Positions 1-6,142 of a stretch of DNA of 32,423 nt are shown in pieces. The DNA is from Candidatus Buchananbacteria bacterium. Lineage in GTDB: Bacteria; Patescibacteriota; Patescibacteriia; CAIXNZ01. A model generated the notes under the pieces. The model had not been told where the DNA came from. It saw nothing but the letters and a program-made list of their open reading frames with translations, and searched no databases. Numbering within the stretch: position 1 is the stretch's first letter; every line of letters begins with the position of its first letter. The stretch spans positions 1 through 32,423 of the forward strand of contig WJKP01000033.1 of NCBI GenBank assembly GCA_014729025.1, given 5' to 3'. A program made the translations under genes and the position numbers.

Positions 1-1
1 T

Positions 2-133
2 CATAATCCATTAAGGGTATTTAAAACTACTATCGAATGGCTTAATTTTTACAATTTTGAAAGAATTCATTTGTCTATTAATGGTCTTACTCCTCATGAA
101 AAATTAATTCAAAGTGTTACCCTTGACTGTTAA
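2..133 (+). CDS. Transposase (integrase core) C-terminal fragment, cut by window edge
   Basis: Frame 2 is open from the left edge to TAA at 131-133 and gives 43 residues that include WLNFYNFERIHLSINGLTP. This is the usual end of an rve/DDE integrase-core transposase of the IS3/IS481 type, with a Y-N-x-E-R-x-H motif followed by G-x-T-P. Only the C-terminus is inside the window, so whether the element is intact, and its exact family, cannot be told. No clear terminal inverted repeat was found in the 70 bases that follow. Confidence 0.7.
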   Translation, partial: HNPLRVFKTTIEWLNFYNFERIHLSINGLTPHEKLIQSVTLDC

Positions 134-149
134 CTATACATGTAATTAA

Positions 150-178
150 TTGACATTTTGGTTTAAGCTTGTTATTTT
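150..178 (+). promoter_or_regulatory. Sigma70-type promoter for the small membrane protein gene
   Basis: TTGACA at 150-155, a 17-base spacer, then TATTTT at 173-178 preceded by TGT (extended -10). The start would fall near 185, giving a leader of about 20 bases before the ATG at 207. Called by eye. Confidence 0.6.
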
Positions 179-206
179 TATAAAAAGCCAAAAAGAGGAA
201 TGAATT

Positions 207-413
207 ATGCTTATTAAAATACTTTTGATTAGCTTAATGGCCGGTACAGGGTTTGATATTTTGAATAACCTTGAATTTGATCCTGGTATTATCATGCCTT
301 TTTGGTATTCATTATTATTGCACAGCTTGGGTATTTCTTTTATTATCGTGGCTTTTGGTTTTTGGGTTTATTTTTTAATTAGACGCATTATAAAAACAAA
401 ATCAAGCACCTGA
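207..413 (+). CDS. Small membrane protein, two TM segments, unknown function
   Basis: A 68-residue protein with two hydrophobic stretches (about residues 1-15 and 30-58) and a basic tail RRIIKTKSST, which suggests a cytoplasmic C-terminus. The start is supported by an SD-like AGAGGA eight bases upstream, better than most housekeeping genes here have. It has its own promoter, and its stop codon lies in the loop of the terminator that follows, so it is a compact one-gene unit. It sits next to a transposase remnant and may be accessory. I do not recognise the family. Confidence 0.6.
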   Translation: MLIKILLISLMAGTGFDILNNLEFDPGIIMPFWYSLLLHSLGISFIIVAFGFWVYFLIRRIIKTKSST

Positions 414-428
414 AAAGGTGCTTTTTTC
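405..428 (+). terminator. Rho-independent terminator
   Basis: AGCACC/GGTGCT stem with the loop TGAAAA, followed by a T-run. The TGA of the upstream gene forms part of the loop. Confidence 0.8.
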
Positions 429-470
429 TTAATAAAAAAATGTCGCTCTTCGAGATCCTCAGTGTAGCAT

Positions 471-1040
471 TTATTTAGCTCTTTCTATGTATTCTTCTTT
501 TTCAGTATTAACGATTATTTCATCTCCTTGATTGATAAATAAAGGAGCATTAATGACTGCGCCGGTTTCCAGTGTGATTTGCTTGGTAACATTGGAAGAA
601 GAATCGCCTTTAATCCCCGGCGGAGCCTGGGTTACTTTTAATTTAACTTTAATGGGGATATCAACATTAACCGGCTGATCTTCAAAATAAAGGACATCAC
701 AATCAGTACCTTCTTTTAAATAATTTATTTTATTGCCTAATTGATCTAAAGGTAAATCAAATTGTTCGTAAGTTTCATTATTCATAAAATAAGCATTTTC
801 ATCATCTTTATACATATAATTAGCCTTACCTCTTTGTAAATCAGCATATTCAACCTTATCGCCTGGTTTAAAAGTTTTTTCCAAAACTTTGCCATCAACT
901 AGATTTTTTAATTTTGTTTGCATGACAGGCTGTCTTTGTTGCATTCTGACAAAATTAGCATCAGTTACAGAATAAGGTTGTCCGTCAATATTTAAATTAA
1001 CACCTTTTTTAATGTCATTTAGCGTAGAGATTGTACCCAT
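471..1040 (-). CDS. efp: Elongation factor P with non-canonical tip loop
   Basis: EF-P binds between the P and E sites of the ribosome and relieves stalling at polyproline. The 189-residue length fits three beta-barrel domains: KOW-like about 1-65, an OB domain about 66-130, and the C-terminal OB domain. Landmarks include TKLKNLVDGKVLEKTF and the C-terminal VTQAPPGIKGDSSSNVTK. The loop that normally reads PGKGQA, with the modified lysine (E. coli K34), reads MQQRQPV here, so Gln35 stands at the lysine position with Arg36 next to it. The gene is last in the rpsF-ssb-rpsR cluster on the same strand, about 60 bases after rpsR. No SD is visible before the ATG. Confidence 0.93.
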   Translation of the reverse strand: MGTISTLNDIKKGVNLNIDGQPYSVTDANFVRMQQRQPVMQTKLKNLVDGKVLEKTFKPGDKVEYADLQRGKANYMYKDDENAYFMNNETYEQFDLPLDQLGNKINYLKEGTDCDVLYFEDQPVNVDIPIKVKLKVTQAPPGIKGDSSSNVTKQITLETGAVINAPLFINQGDEIIVNTEKEEYIERAK

Positions 1041-1100
1041 AAATATTTTAATTAAATTTTAAAATGGCTTTAAGCTTAGAGCTCATAGCTTATAGCCAGA

Positions 1101-1331
1101 TTATCTCTGCGTATAAGGTAAAATAGCCATATAACGAGCACGTTTAATAGCTTGGGCTAATTTACGTTGATGTTTGGAACAAACACCGCTTCTTCTTCTG
1201 GGCACTATTTTAGCGTATGAAGAAGTCCAGCGCCTTAAAAGCTGGCCGTCTTTATAATCAATATCTTTAATGCCATTAACGCAAAAATAACAATATTTTT
1301 GATTTTCTAAAAGTGATTTTTGTTTAGCCAT
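1101..1331 (-). CDS. rpsR: 30S ribosomal protein S18
   Basis: 76 residues, normal for bS18. The core RRWTSSYAKIVPRRRSGVCSKHQRKLAQAIKRARYMAILPY is diagnostic when read in parts. The N-terminal YCYFC and the later GVCSKH form a C-x2-C...C-x2-H set, which suggests the zinc-binding form of S18. S18 pairs with S6 on the platform of the 30S subunit. The gene lies in the conserved order rpsF-ssb-rpsR. No SD lies close to the ATG; an orphan GGAGGG sits 62 bases upstream, separated from the start by an AT-rich repeat. Confidence 0.97.
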   Translation of the reverse strand: MAKQKSLLENQKYCYFCVNGIKDIDYKDGQLLRRWTSSYAKIVPRRRSGVCSKHQRKLAQAIKRARYMAILPYTQR

Positions 1332-1335
1332 AAAG

Positions 1336-1399
1336 TTAGTAATTAGTCATTGGTAATTAGAAAATGGATAAAAATTTTTAATTAAAATCCTTTCCCTCC
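1336..1399 (-). other. Orphan SD plus dispersed AT repeat before rpsR
   Basis: On the minus strand an AAAAAAGGAGGG motif (1394-1405) is followed by about 60 AT-rich bases that include TAATTACCAATGACTAATTA, and only then by the rpsR ATG. The SD is too far away to serve that start. A similar arrangement precedes the shikimate-kinase-like gene. Confidence 0.45.
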
Positions 1400-1430
1400 T
1401 TTTTTGATTTTTTAATTTTGTCATTTATCA

Positions 1431-1907
1431 TTAAAATGGAATATCTTCCAGTTTAATTTCATCACTATCGGATTCTGATTCACTGTTTTGTTTTGTCGAA
1501 GTATCTTCTTGTTCAATTGTTGGCAGGTCCGGTTCATTATTTTGAGCTGGTGCCGAACGAGTGCCTTGTCCTTGGTTAGAAGGGCGGTCAAGCATAATCA
1601 TGTTTTCAGCAATAATTTCTGTTCTGTATTTTTTAACCCCGTCTTGACCTGTCCAGTCTCTGGTCTGCAGTCTGCCTTCAATGTAGACTTTTGAGCCTTT
1701 TTTTAAATACTGCCCAACAATATCAGCTAGTTTTCGCCAGGCAACAACATCATGATATTCAACTTTTTCTTGTTTTTGCCCGCTTTGATCTTTCCAGACT
1801 AAATTAGTGGCAACAGTAAAGCTGGCAACAGAAGTTCCTTGCGGCGTACTTCTGACTTCTGGATCCCTGGTAAGATTACCAATAATCATTGCTTTGTTTA
1901 AATTCAT
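1431..1907 (-). CDS. ssb: Single-stranded DNA-binding protein
   Basis: 158 residues. The OB fold spans about 1-108, starting [19 protein letters not shown], with [20 protein letters not shown] and [13 protein letters not shown] typical of bacterial SSB. A polar linker rich in Q, E and S follows. The acidic tip ends LEDIPF, the canonical docking tail for SSB partner proteins. SSB coats single strands in replication, repair and recombination. It lies between rpsF and rpsR, the usual bacterial arrangement. No SD is visible. The start is set by the conserved N-terminus. Confidence 0.97.
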   Translation of the reverse strand: MNLNKAMIIGNLTRDPEVRSTPQGTSVASFTVATNLVWKDQSGQKQEKVEYHDVVAWRKLADIVGQYLKKGSKVYIEGRLQTRDWTGQDGVKKYRTEIIAENMIMLDRPSNQGQGTRSAPAQNNEPDLPTIEQEDTSTKQNSESESDSDEIKLEDIPF

Positions 1908-1971
1908 ATGGATTTGGTTAATTAATTAGTTTACATATTATAAATAATTTTACAATAAACTATTAGTTAAA

Positions 1972-2589
1972 TTAAACTATATCATCAGTATCTAAAAGTT
2001 CATCCAATTTTTTATCAAGATCTTCCAAGCTAACCTTGTCTTGACCGTCTTTTTCTTGGGTTTTTTCTTTTGGTTCTTCTTTAGCAGCCTTGATTTTTTC
2101 AATAGCTTCTTCTTTTTTCTTAGCCAATTTATCTTGCAGTGCTTTTTCTTTAATTAACTCTTTCTCGGTTTTGATTTTTTTCTTAACTATTAAAAATCTT
2201 AACACCTCATTGATTAAGCGTAATGATTCATTTAGTGATTTTAAAACATTGGTTGGTAATTTAAATTCAACTAATTGATAATAACCATGACTTTGCTGTT
2301 TGATTGGATAAGCCAGTTTTAATTTCCCCAAATCTTCTTCTTTGGTGATTTCACCATTATAATCTTTAATTAATTTTATTATTTTTTCAGTAATTGGTTT
2401 TAATTCATCAACCGAATAGGAAATTGGTACAATATAAAGCAATTCATAATGCTCAATTTTCTCTTCTTGTTCTTCATTTTCATCTTCAGTTGGTTGAGCC
2501 GGAATTGGTTGTTGTTGGTCTTTTTTTGTTTCTTCGTTTTTTTCTGTTGTGTCTTCTTCTTTGATATTATTTTTTTGTTCTTCGGACAT
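1972..2589 (-). CDS. rpsF: 30S ribosomal protein S6 with long charged extensions
   Basis: The bS6 core is at about residues 46-140 (EHYELLYIVPISYSVDELK, then KLAYPIKQQSHGYYQLVEF), including the YPI(K) and Y-x(3)-F features of the family. Usual S6 is about 95-135 residues; this one is 205. About 45 acidic, Gln/Glu-rich residues precede the core, and about 60 Lys/Glu-rich residues, likely helical, follow it. Such tails are seen in some lineages but are long here. It is first in the rpsF-ssb-rpsR-efp cluster and is preceded by a promoter and a folded leader that could mediate S6:S18 feedback. Confidence 0.95.
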   Translation of the reverse strand: MSEEQKNNIKEEDTTEKNEETKKDQQQPIPAQPTEDENEEQEEKIEHYELLYIVPISYSVDELKPITEKIIKLIKDYNGEITKEEDLGKLKLAYPIKQQSHGYYQLVEFKLPTNVLKSLNESLRLINEVLRFLIVKKKIKTEKELIKEKALQDKLAKKKEEAIEKIKAAKEEPKEKTQEKDGQDKVSLEDLDKKLDELLDTDDIV

Positions 2590-2630
2590 AAAATGCTTAT
2601 TAATTTATTTGTTAATTAATTGTTAGATAA

Positions 2631-2802
2631 AAAAAATCCCAAGGTGGGACTTGATTTTGCCAATAGCATATTGCCTATAGCTAAGTGTATTTACCTCATG
2701 CTATAATCAATTAGCTATTAGCTAATGTCACACCTTTGAAGCCACCGTATTTGGGGATTCATTATTCCCGCCTAGCGGGATGGAAAAGTGTTTTAATTGT
2801 TG
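2631..2802 (-). promoter_or_regulatory. Structured leader of the rpsF operon with attenuator-like end
   Basis: Read on the minus strand, AATCCCC (about 2753-2759) can pair with GGGATT, and AAGGTGTGAC (2726-2735) with GTCCCACCTT (2641-2650, 9 of 10 pairs), closing a loop of about 75 bases and leaving an ACGGTGGCTTC-containing bulge. The same 3' strand can instead form TCCCA-CCT-TGGGA followed by eight Ts, a weak terminator. This layout allows a switch. A separate CCCGC-TAG-GCGGG hairpin lies at 2767-2779. S6:S18 leaders are known at this position in other bacteria; whether this is that motif is not proven. Confidence 0.5.
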
Positions 2803-2808
2803 ATTTTT

Positions 2809-2837
2809 ATTTTAGCAAACACTTAATAATTAGTCAA
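2809..2837 (-). promoter_or_regulatory. Promoter of the rpsF operon
   Basis: On the minus strand TTGACT (2837-2832), a 17-base spacer and TAAAAT (2814-2809) with TGC just before it (extended -10). Start predicted near 2802, giving a leader of about 210 bases before rpsF. Confidence 0.65.
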
Positions 2838-2845
2838 GTTTTTAT

Positions 2846-3325
2846 TTATAAATTAATGACTTTAATATCATGATCAATTGTATTTAAATATTTTTGCCAC
2901 ATTGCACTTGTTAATTCTAGGCTGGCAGTATTACGATTAGGATGAAAACTGACAATTTCAGCATTATAAACGTCTTTATCAATATAAACCTCAACAGCTT
3001 GTTTATCATCATTAATTAAACCAAACGGCGAAACAGCGCCTGGTTGCAAGCCTAATTTATCTTGCAATTCGTCAGGATTAGCAAAACTTAATTTTTTCTC
3101 ATTAACGATTGCTGCAATTTTTTTTAAATCGGCTTGCTTATCTGCTGGTAAAATAATTAAAAAATAGCGATTTTTCTTTTGATTTTTTAAAAATAAATTT
3201 TTTGTAGCTAAACCAGGAATCTGGCTGCAATATTTTTCAGCTTCTTCACATGTATAAACTGCCGGATGTTCATGTAAAATATAAGTTATTTGCTCGTCTT
3301 GTAAAAATTGTTCAAGATTTGGCAT
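2846..3325 (-). CDS. YbaK/ProX-type aminoacyl-tRNA deacylase
   Basis: A 159-residue stand-alone editing domain that hydrolyses misacylated tRNA, most likely Ala-tRNA(Pro) as in the ProXp-ala/PrdX group. Visible family landmarks are HPAVYTCEEA near residue 20, the GLATKNLFLKNQKK stretch (KNLFL-K), and GLQPGAVSPFGLIND near 92-106, which is typical of PrdX-like rather than YbaK/Cys-tRNA(Pro) members. The length is normal. It is transcribed divergently from the RDD gene. The rpsF promoter lies in the short gap after its stop. Substrate assignment is by motif only. Confidence 0.85.
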   Translation of the reverse strand: MPNLEQFLQDEQITYILHEHPAVYTCEEAEKYCSQIPGLATKNLFLKNQKKNRYFLIILPADKQADLKKIAAIVNEKKLSFANPDELQDKLGLQPGAVSPFGLINDDKQAVEVYIDKDVYNAEIVSFHPNRNTASLELTSAMWQKYLNTIDHDIKVINL

Positions 3326-3378
3326 AAATAGTCATTATTATTTGTTGTGAATTTATTTTATTTTATCAGAAAATGTTA

Positions 3379-3384
3379 TATAAT
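3379..3384 (+). promoter_or_regulatory. -10 element of the RDD gene
   Basis: TATAAT at 3379-3384 with no convincing -35. Transcription would start near 3391, downstream of the GTG at 3347 used by the ORF track, which argues for the internal start at 3413. Confidence 0.5.
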
Positions 3385-3412
3385 AAAAAAAATTATAATT
3401 AATTTAAAACTT

Positions 3413-4138
3413 ATGAATGAAAACATGACACAAACTCCACAAGCAAGTCCTAATCCCCAGGCAGCAGCGCCTATACCTCAAGGTCCTCAGCCTGGCGCAA
3501 CAGCCAGCCAAGTAAAAATTGCCGGGGCTGGCAGAAGGGTGGTCGCTTTTATTTTAGATTCAATTTTTGCTTTTTTGCCATTAGTTGTACTCATGATCCT
3601 TTACTCAATAGTATCTTTTGCTATCGTGCAAACAGTTGGTGCACAGGTCACAACTGACTTTCAAGCCATAGAACTGGCGACCCAGGATGCGCGTTCTACC
3701 ACAGCCGGTGTTATGAATGTGGTAATGGGTTTATTTGGTCTTTTGGGTATAGTTTTGGTTTTTTTATATTTTCCAATAGTTGAGGGTAAATATAGTCGAG
3801 GTCTAGGTAAAAAAATACTAAATTTAAAAATAGTAAAACAAGATAATTTACAAGAGCAAGGTATTGGTTTTTGGATGGCAGCAGCTAGATTATTGGCAAC
3901 TCAATCAGGTAGTGTTTTGGGTTGGATTTGGGCTTTTTTAAATCCGGAACGGCAAGCTTGGCAGGATTTAATTACCAAAACCTATGTTTTATATGATGAA
4001 AATGATTTATTTAATGTTCAAACTATTAATCAAGTTCAAAAACAAGAACCTAAGAAAAATTTGTTTATAATATTATTGGTAATTTTTTTCTTATTGCCTA
4101 TTTTATTATTTATGTTTCCTTTATTTTTAATTTTTTAA
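3413..4138 (+). CDS. RDD-family multi-pass membrane protein
   Basis: Taken from the ATG at 3413 (241 residues). The longer ORF track start is a GTG upstream of the -10 and adds an unlikely basic peptide. The N-terminus (about 45 residues) is rich in Pro, Gln and Ala and is probably disordered. The RDD domain follows: GRRVVAFILDSIFAFLPL (the R and D signature), a second helix around GLLGIVLVFLYFPIVEG, then GLGKKILNLKIV and the RQAWQDLITKTYVL end motif. A further C-terminal hydrophobic segment follows a basic QKQEPKKN linker. Function of RDD proteins is poorly defined; some affect ion or solute transport. It is a single-gene unit ending in a clear terminator. Confidence 0.85.
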   Translation: MNENMTQTPQASPNPQAAAPIPQGPQPGATASQVKIAGAGRRVVAFILDSIFAFLPLVVLMILYSIVSFAIVQTVGAQVTTDFQAIELATQDARSTTAGVMNVVMGLFGLLGIVLVFLYFPIVEGKYSRGLGKKILNLKIVKQDNLQEQGIGFWMAAARLLATQSGSVLGWIWAFLNPERQAWQDLITKTYVLYDENDLFNVQTINQVQKQEPKKNLFIILLVIFFLLPILLFMFPLFLIF

Positions 4139-4156
4139 TTTAATTAAATATTTATA

Positions 4157-4184
4157 AAAAAACCGCTTTATTAGGCGGTTTTTT
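4157..4184 (+). terminator. Terminator after the RDD gene
   Basis: AAAAACCGC/GCGGTTTTTT stem with an 8-base loop. Works in both directions in principle. Confidence 0.8.
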
Positions 4185-4186
4185 AC

Positions 4187-4215
4187 TTGACAATTATAAT
4201 TAAATATGTTAGGAT
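4187..4215 (+). promoter_or_regulatory. Strong promoter of the stand-alone RNA
   Basis: Perfect TTGACA (4187-4192), a 17-base spacer, and TAGGAT (4210-4215) preceded by TGT (extended -10). The predicted start at about 4222 coincides with the first base of the closing stem of the RNA that follows. Confidence 0.75.
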
Positions 4216-4221
4216 TTTATA

Positions 4222-4433
4222 TGGATATCAGGGTGACGGCTGCCGGTAACCTCTTGAGGTTAGTGCAGTGATAACACTGCTAGTGGTCTGGACAACCAAA
4301 TTCCTAAGAGACAATTGATCATCCTCCTTTGGTTGGGAGAATCATCAATTGATGCGTAAGCGTGCTCAAAGGAAAGCCTTCCCTGATATCTCCAATACAA
4401 TTTACCGCTCTTGTTTCTGGGAGCGGTTTTTTA
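4222..4433 (+). ncRNA. Stand-alone structured non-coding RNA with pseudoknot
   Basis: No ORF fits this stretch, which is visibly richer in GC than its surroundings. It has its own promoter, a closing stem GATATCAGGG/CCCTGATATC (4224-4233 with 4381-4390), and internal hairpins: TAACCT-CTTG-AGGTTA (4247-4262), GCAGTG-ATAA-CACTGC (4265-4280), CAATTGAT/ATCAATTG (4312-4319 with 4344-4351) topped by CTCC/GGAG, and ATGC-GTAA-GCGT (4352-4363, GNRA loop). The apical loop TTTGGTT (4328-4334) is perfectly complementary to the upstream AACCAAA (4294-4300), a likely pseudoknot; TTCCT (4301-4305) can pair with AGGAA (4370-4374). It ends in a terminator. It does not show tmRNA, RNase P, 6S or SRP signatures. 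raiA-type RNA is a comparison worth making. Confidence 0.75.
4404..4432 (+). terminator. Terminator of the stand-alone RNA
   Basis: ACCGCTC/GAGCGGT stem (4404-4410 with 4421-4427) followed by TTTTTTATTTTT. It overlaps the stop codon of the convergent DUF305 gene. Confidence 0.85.
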
Positions 4434-4868
4434 TTTTTGTAAATATTGTTTCATTAATTCTATTTCTCTGATTTGAGTTTCAATAATTTGGTCAGCTAGT
4501 TCTTTGACTTCCGGATTTTGAATGCTAGCTTCTTGGCTGGTTAAAATAGCTGAAGAATGATGAGGAATCATGGCCTGCATATATTGTTTATCAGCAATAA
4601 AAATTTGTTCGCGTAAAAAGATAACGGTAATTATAAAAACAAGAAGACTGGCAACTAAAATAACAGCGTTTAATTTTTTATTTTTAAACATTTTACGCAT
4701 CAATATCAGCATTAATATGGCCATAGGTGAAACCATTAATAAGGCCATGTATAAACGATTTAAGCTTAAATAAAGATGATCTAAGCTGGCAACATTTAAA
4801 AACATGACACCATACATTATGCAAAAAGAAATAATAAGCATTAATAGAAAAATTTTATAGTTTTTCAT
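4431..4868 (-). CDS. DUF305-domain protein with three N-terminal TM helices
   Basis: 145 residues. Three hydrophobic helices lie at about 5-27, 40-57 and 68-87, followed by a DUF305 segment that begins MQAMIPHHSSAI and runs through QEASIQNPEVKELADQIIETQIREIE. The MIPHH motif is the family hallmark. DUF305 is a ferritin-like helical domain, usually extracytoplasmic and often near metal (copper) handling genes. No such partner is seen here. The domain should face outside. It is divergent from the TRM11-like gene and shares a 70-base promoter region with it. No SD. Confidence 0.85.
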   Translation of the reverse strand: MKNYKIFLLMLIISFCIMYGVMFLNVASLDHLYLSLNRLYMALLMVSPMAILMLILMRKMFKNKKLNAVILVASLLVFIITVIFLREQIFIADKQYMQAMIPHHSSAILTSQEASIQNPEVKELADQIIETQIREIELMKQYLQK

Positions 4869-4892
4869 TTTTTTAATAATAAATAATTAGTA

Positions 4893-4929
4893 TGTTATAA
4901 TTTATATAACTTAATCTTATTATAGCATA
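4893..4929. promoter_or_regulatory. Divergent extended -10 promoters
   Basis: Plus strand: TGT-TATAAT (TATAAT at 4896-4901) reads toward the TRM11-like gene. Minus strand: TGC-TATAAT (4924-4919) reads toward the DUF305 gene. No strong -35 is seen for either. Confidence 0.55.
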
Positions 4930-4937
4930 AACTTAAT

Positions 4938-6113
4938 ATGAAATATTATTTTATTTTGGGTAAAAATCCTGAGCTTTCCAAGGCTGAAATTGAGTCGGTT
5001 TTGGAATTGTTTGATTATAAATTTAAAATAATTGAATTTAAAAAAAATATTTTGATTTTAGAAATGCCAAGAAAGCTAGACGTAGAAGTAATTAATCAGC
5101 GGTTGGGCGGTACAGTAAAAATAGGCCAAATCATTGATCAGGTTAATGATTTGGAAAAAATTGCTAATAAATTTTGCCAATTGATTAAATGCCAGTCAGG
5201 CAAGCTTCATTTTGGGTTTAGTTTGTATTCTTTGTCAGATAAAATTAATTTAGCAAAGAAAAAAAAGCAGATAAAACCAATCGCTATGGAAATAAAAAGA
5301 AAAATGCGTGAGCAAAAGCATTTAAATTCACGCTGGGTAATTAGTCAGGAAATTGAATTATCATCAGTAATTGTTAAAAAAAATCAATTACTAAAATATG
5401 GCTCGGAAATTTGTTTGTTTTTTTCAGATCAGCAGATTTTGATTGGTCAAACTTTGGCTGTTCAAGCTTTTGCAGAATTTGGTGCCCGTGATTATAAACG
5501 GCCAAGCCGTGATCAGACTGCTGGTATGCTACCCCCTAAATTAGCGCGAATTATGCTAAATTTAGCGAAAATAAGGCCAGAAGCAAAAATCTTGGATCCT
5601 TTTTGCGGTTCAGGTACTATTTTGCAAGAAGCTTTAATTTTGGGTTATCAAAATTTAATTGGTTTTGATTCAAGTGATAACGCAATTAAATATACGCAAG
5701 ATAATTTAACTTGGTTAGCTGATAAATATAATTTTGATCTTAAAAATATCCAGTTAAATCAAGTTGATGTGAAAAATTTAAATCAGCATTTAGATGAACA
5801 ATCAATTGATTGTATTATTACTGAACCATATTTGGGCCCACCCTTAAAAGGCAATGAACCAGAAATACAAATTAATAAAAACATTCAGGAATTGGAAGAA
5901 CTTTATCTTGAAGCTTTCAAGCAATTTCAGCAAGTTTTAAGAGAAAACGGCAAAATAGTTATGGTTATTCCGGAATTTAAAATAAAAAACAAAACAAAGC
6001 AACTTGATTTAGATAAAATTAAAGGTTTTAAGTTTTTAAATCAGGAAAAATTAATTTATTCACGCCCCCATCAATATCTTTGGCGTCAAATTAAGATTTT
6101 TATAAAAAAATAA
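4938..6113 (+). CDS. TRM11/TrmG10-like RNA guanine-N2 methyltransferase
   Basis: 391 residues. An N-terminal THUMP/ferredoxin-like half (about 1-180) is followed by a Rossmann methyltransferase. The linking motif RDYKRPSRDQTAGMLPPKLARIMLNLA is typical of the archaeal/eukaryotic Trm-G10/TRM11 group. SAM-binding DPFCGSGTILQEA is near residue 220, and the catalytic-loop motif appears as TEPYLGPPLKG, matching the D/N/S-P-P-Y family with its TRM11 variant. Known members methylate G10 of tRNA. The tRNA substrate here is inferred. The gene is monocistronic, with its own extended -10 promoter, and ends in a terminator shared with the convergent gene. No SD. Confidence 0.83.
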   Translation: MKYYFILGKNPELSKAEIESVLELFDYKFKIIEFKKNILILEMPRKLDVEVINQRLGGTVKIGQIIDQVNDLEKIANKFCQLIKCQSGKLHFGFSLYSLSDKINLAKKKKQIKPIAMEIKRKMREQKHLNSRWVISQEIELSSVIVKKNQLLKYGSEICLFFSDQQILIGQTLAVQAFAEFGARDYKRPSRDQTAGMLPPKLARIMLNLAKIRPEAKILDPFCGSGTILQEALILGYQNLIGFDSSDNAIKYTQDNLTWLADKYNFDLKNIQLNQVDVKNLNQHLDEQSIDCIITEPYLGPPLKGNEPEIQINKNIQELEELYLEAFKQFQQVLRENGKIVMVIPEFKIKNKTKQLDLDKIKGFKFLNQEKLIYSRPHQYLWRQIKIFIKK

Positions 6114-6114
6114 A

Positions 6115-6142
6115 AAAAGGCGCCTAAATATAGGCACCTTTT
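6115..6142. terminator. Bidirectional terminator between convergent genes
   Basis: AAAAGGCGCCT pairs with AGGCACCTTTT with one mismatch around a six-base loop. It serves the plus-strand methyltransferase and overlaps the stop codon of the minus-strand gene. Confidence 0.75.

Noticed and set aside
2090-2278. Plus-strand ORF of 62 residues inside rpsF
   Set aside because: Shadow of a Lys/Glu-rich coding strand; no SD, no family resemblance.
2767-2779. Rho-independent terminator CCCGC-CTA-GCGGG
   Set aside because: Neither strand has a T-run after the stem; kept only as a hairpin in the rpsF leader.
3347-3412. N-terminal extension of the RDD protein from a GTG start
   Set aside because: The start lies upstream of the TATAAT at 3379 and adds an atypical basic hydrophobic peptide; the ATG at 3413 is preferred.
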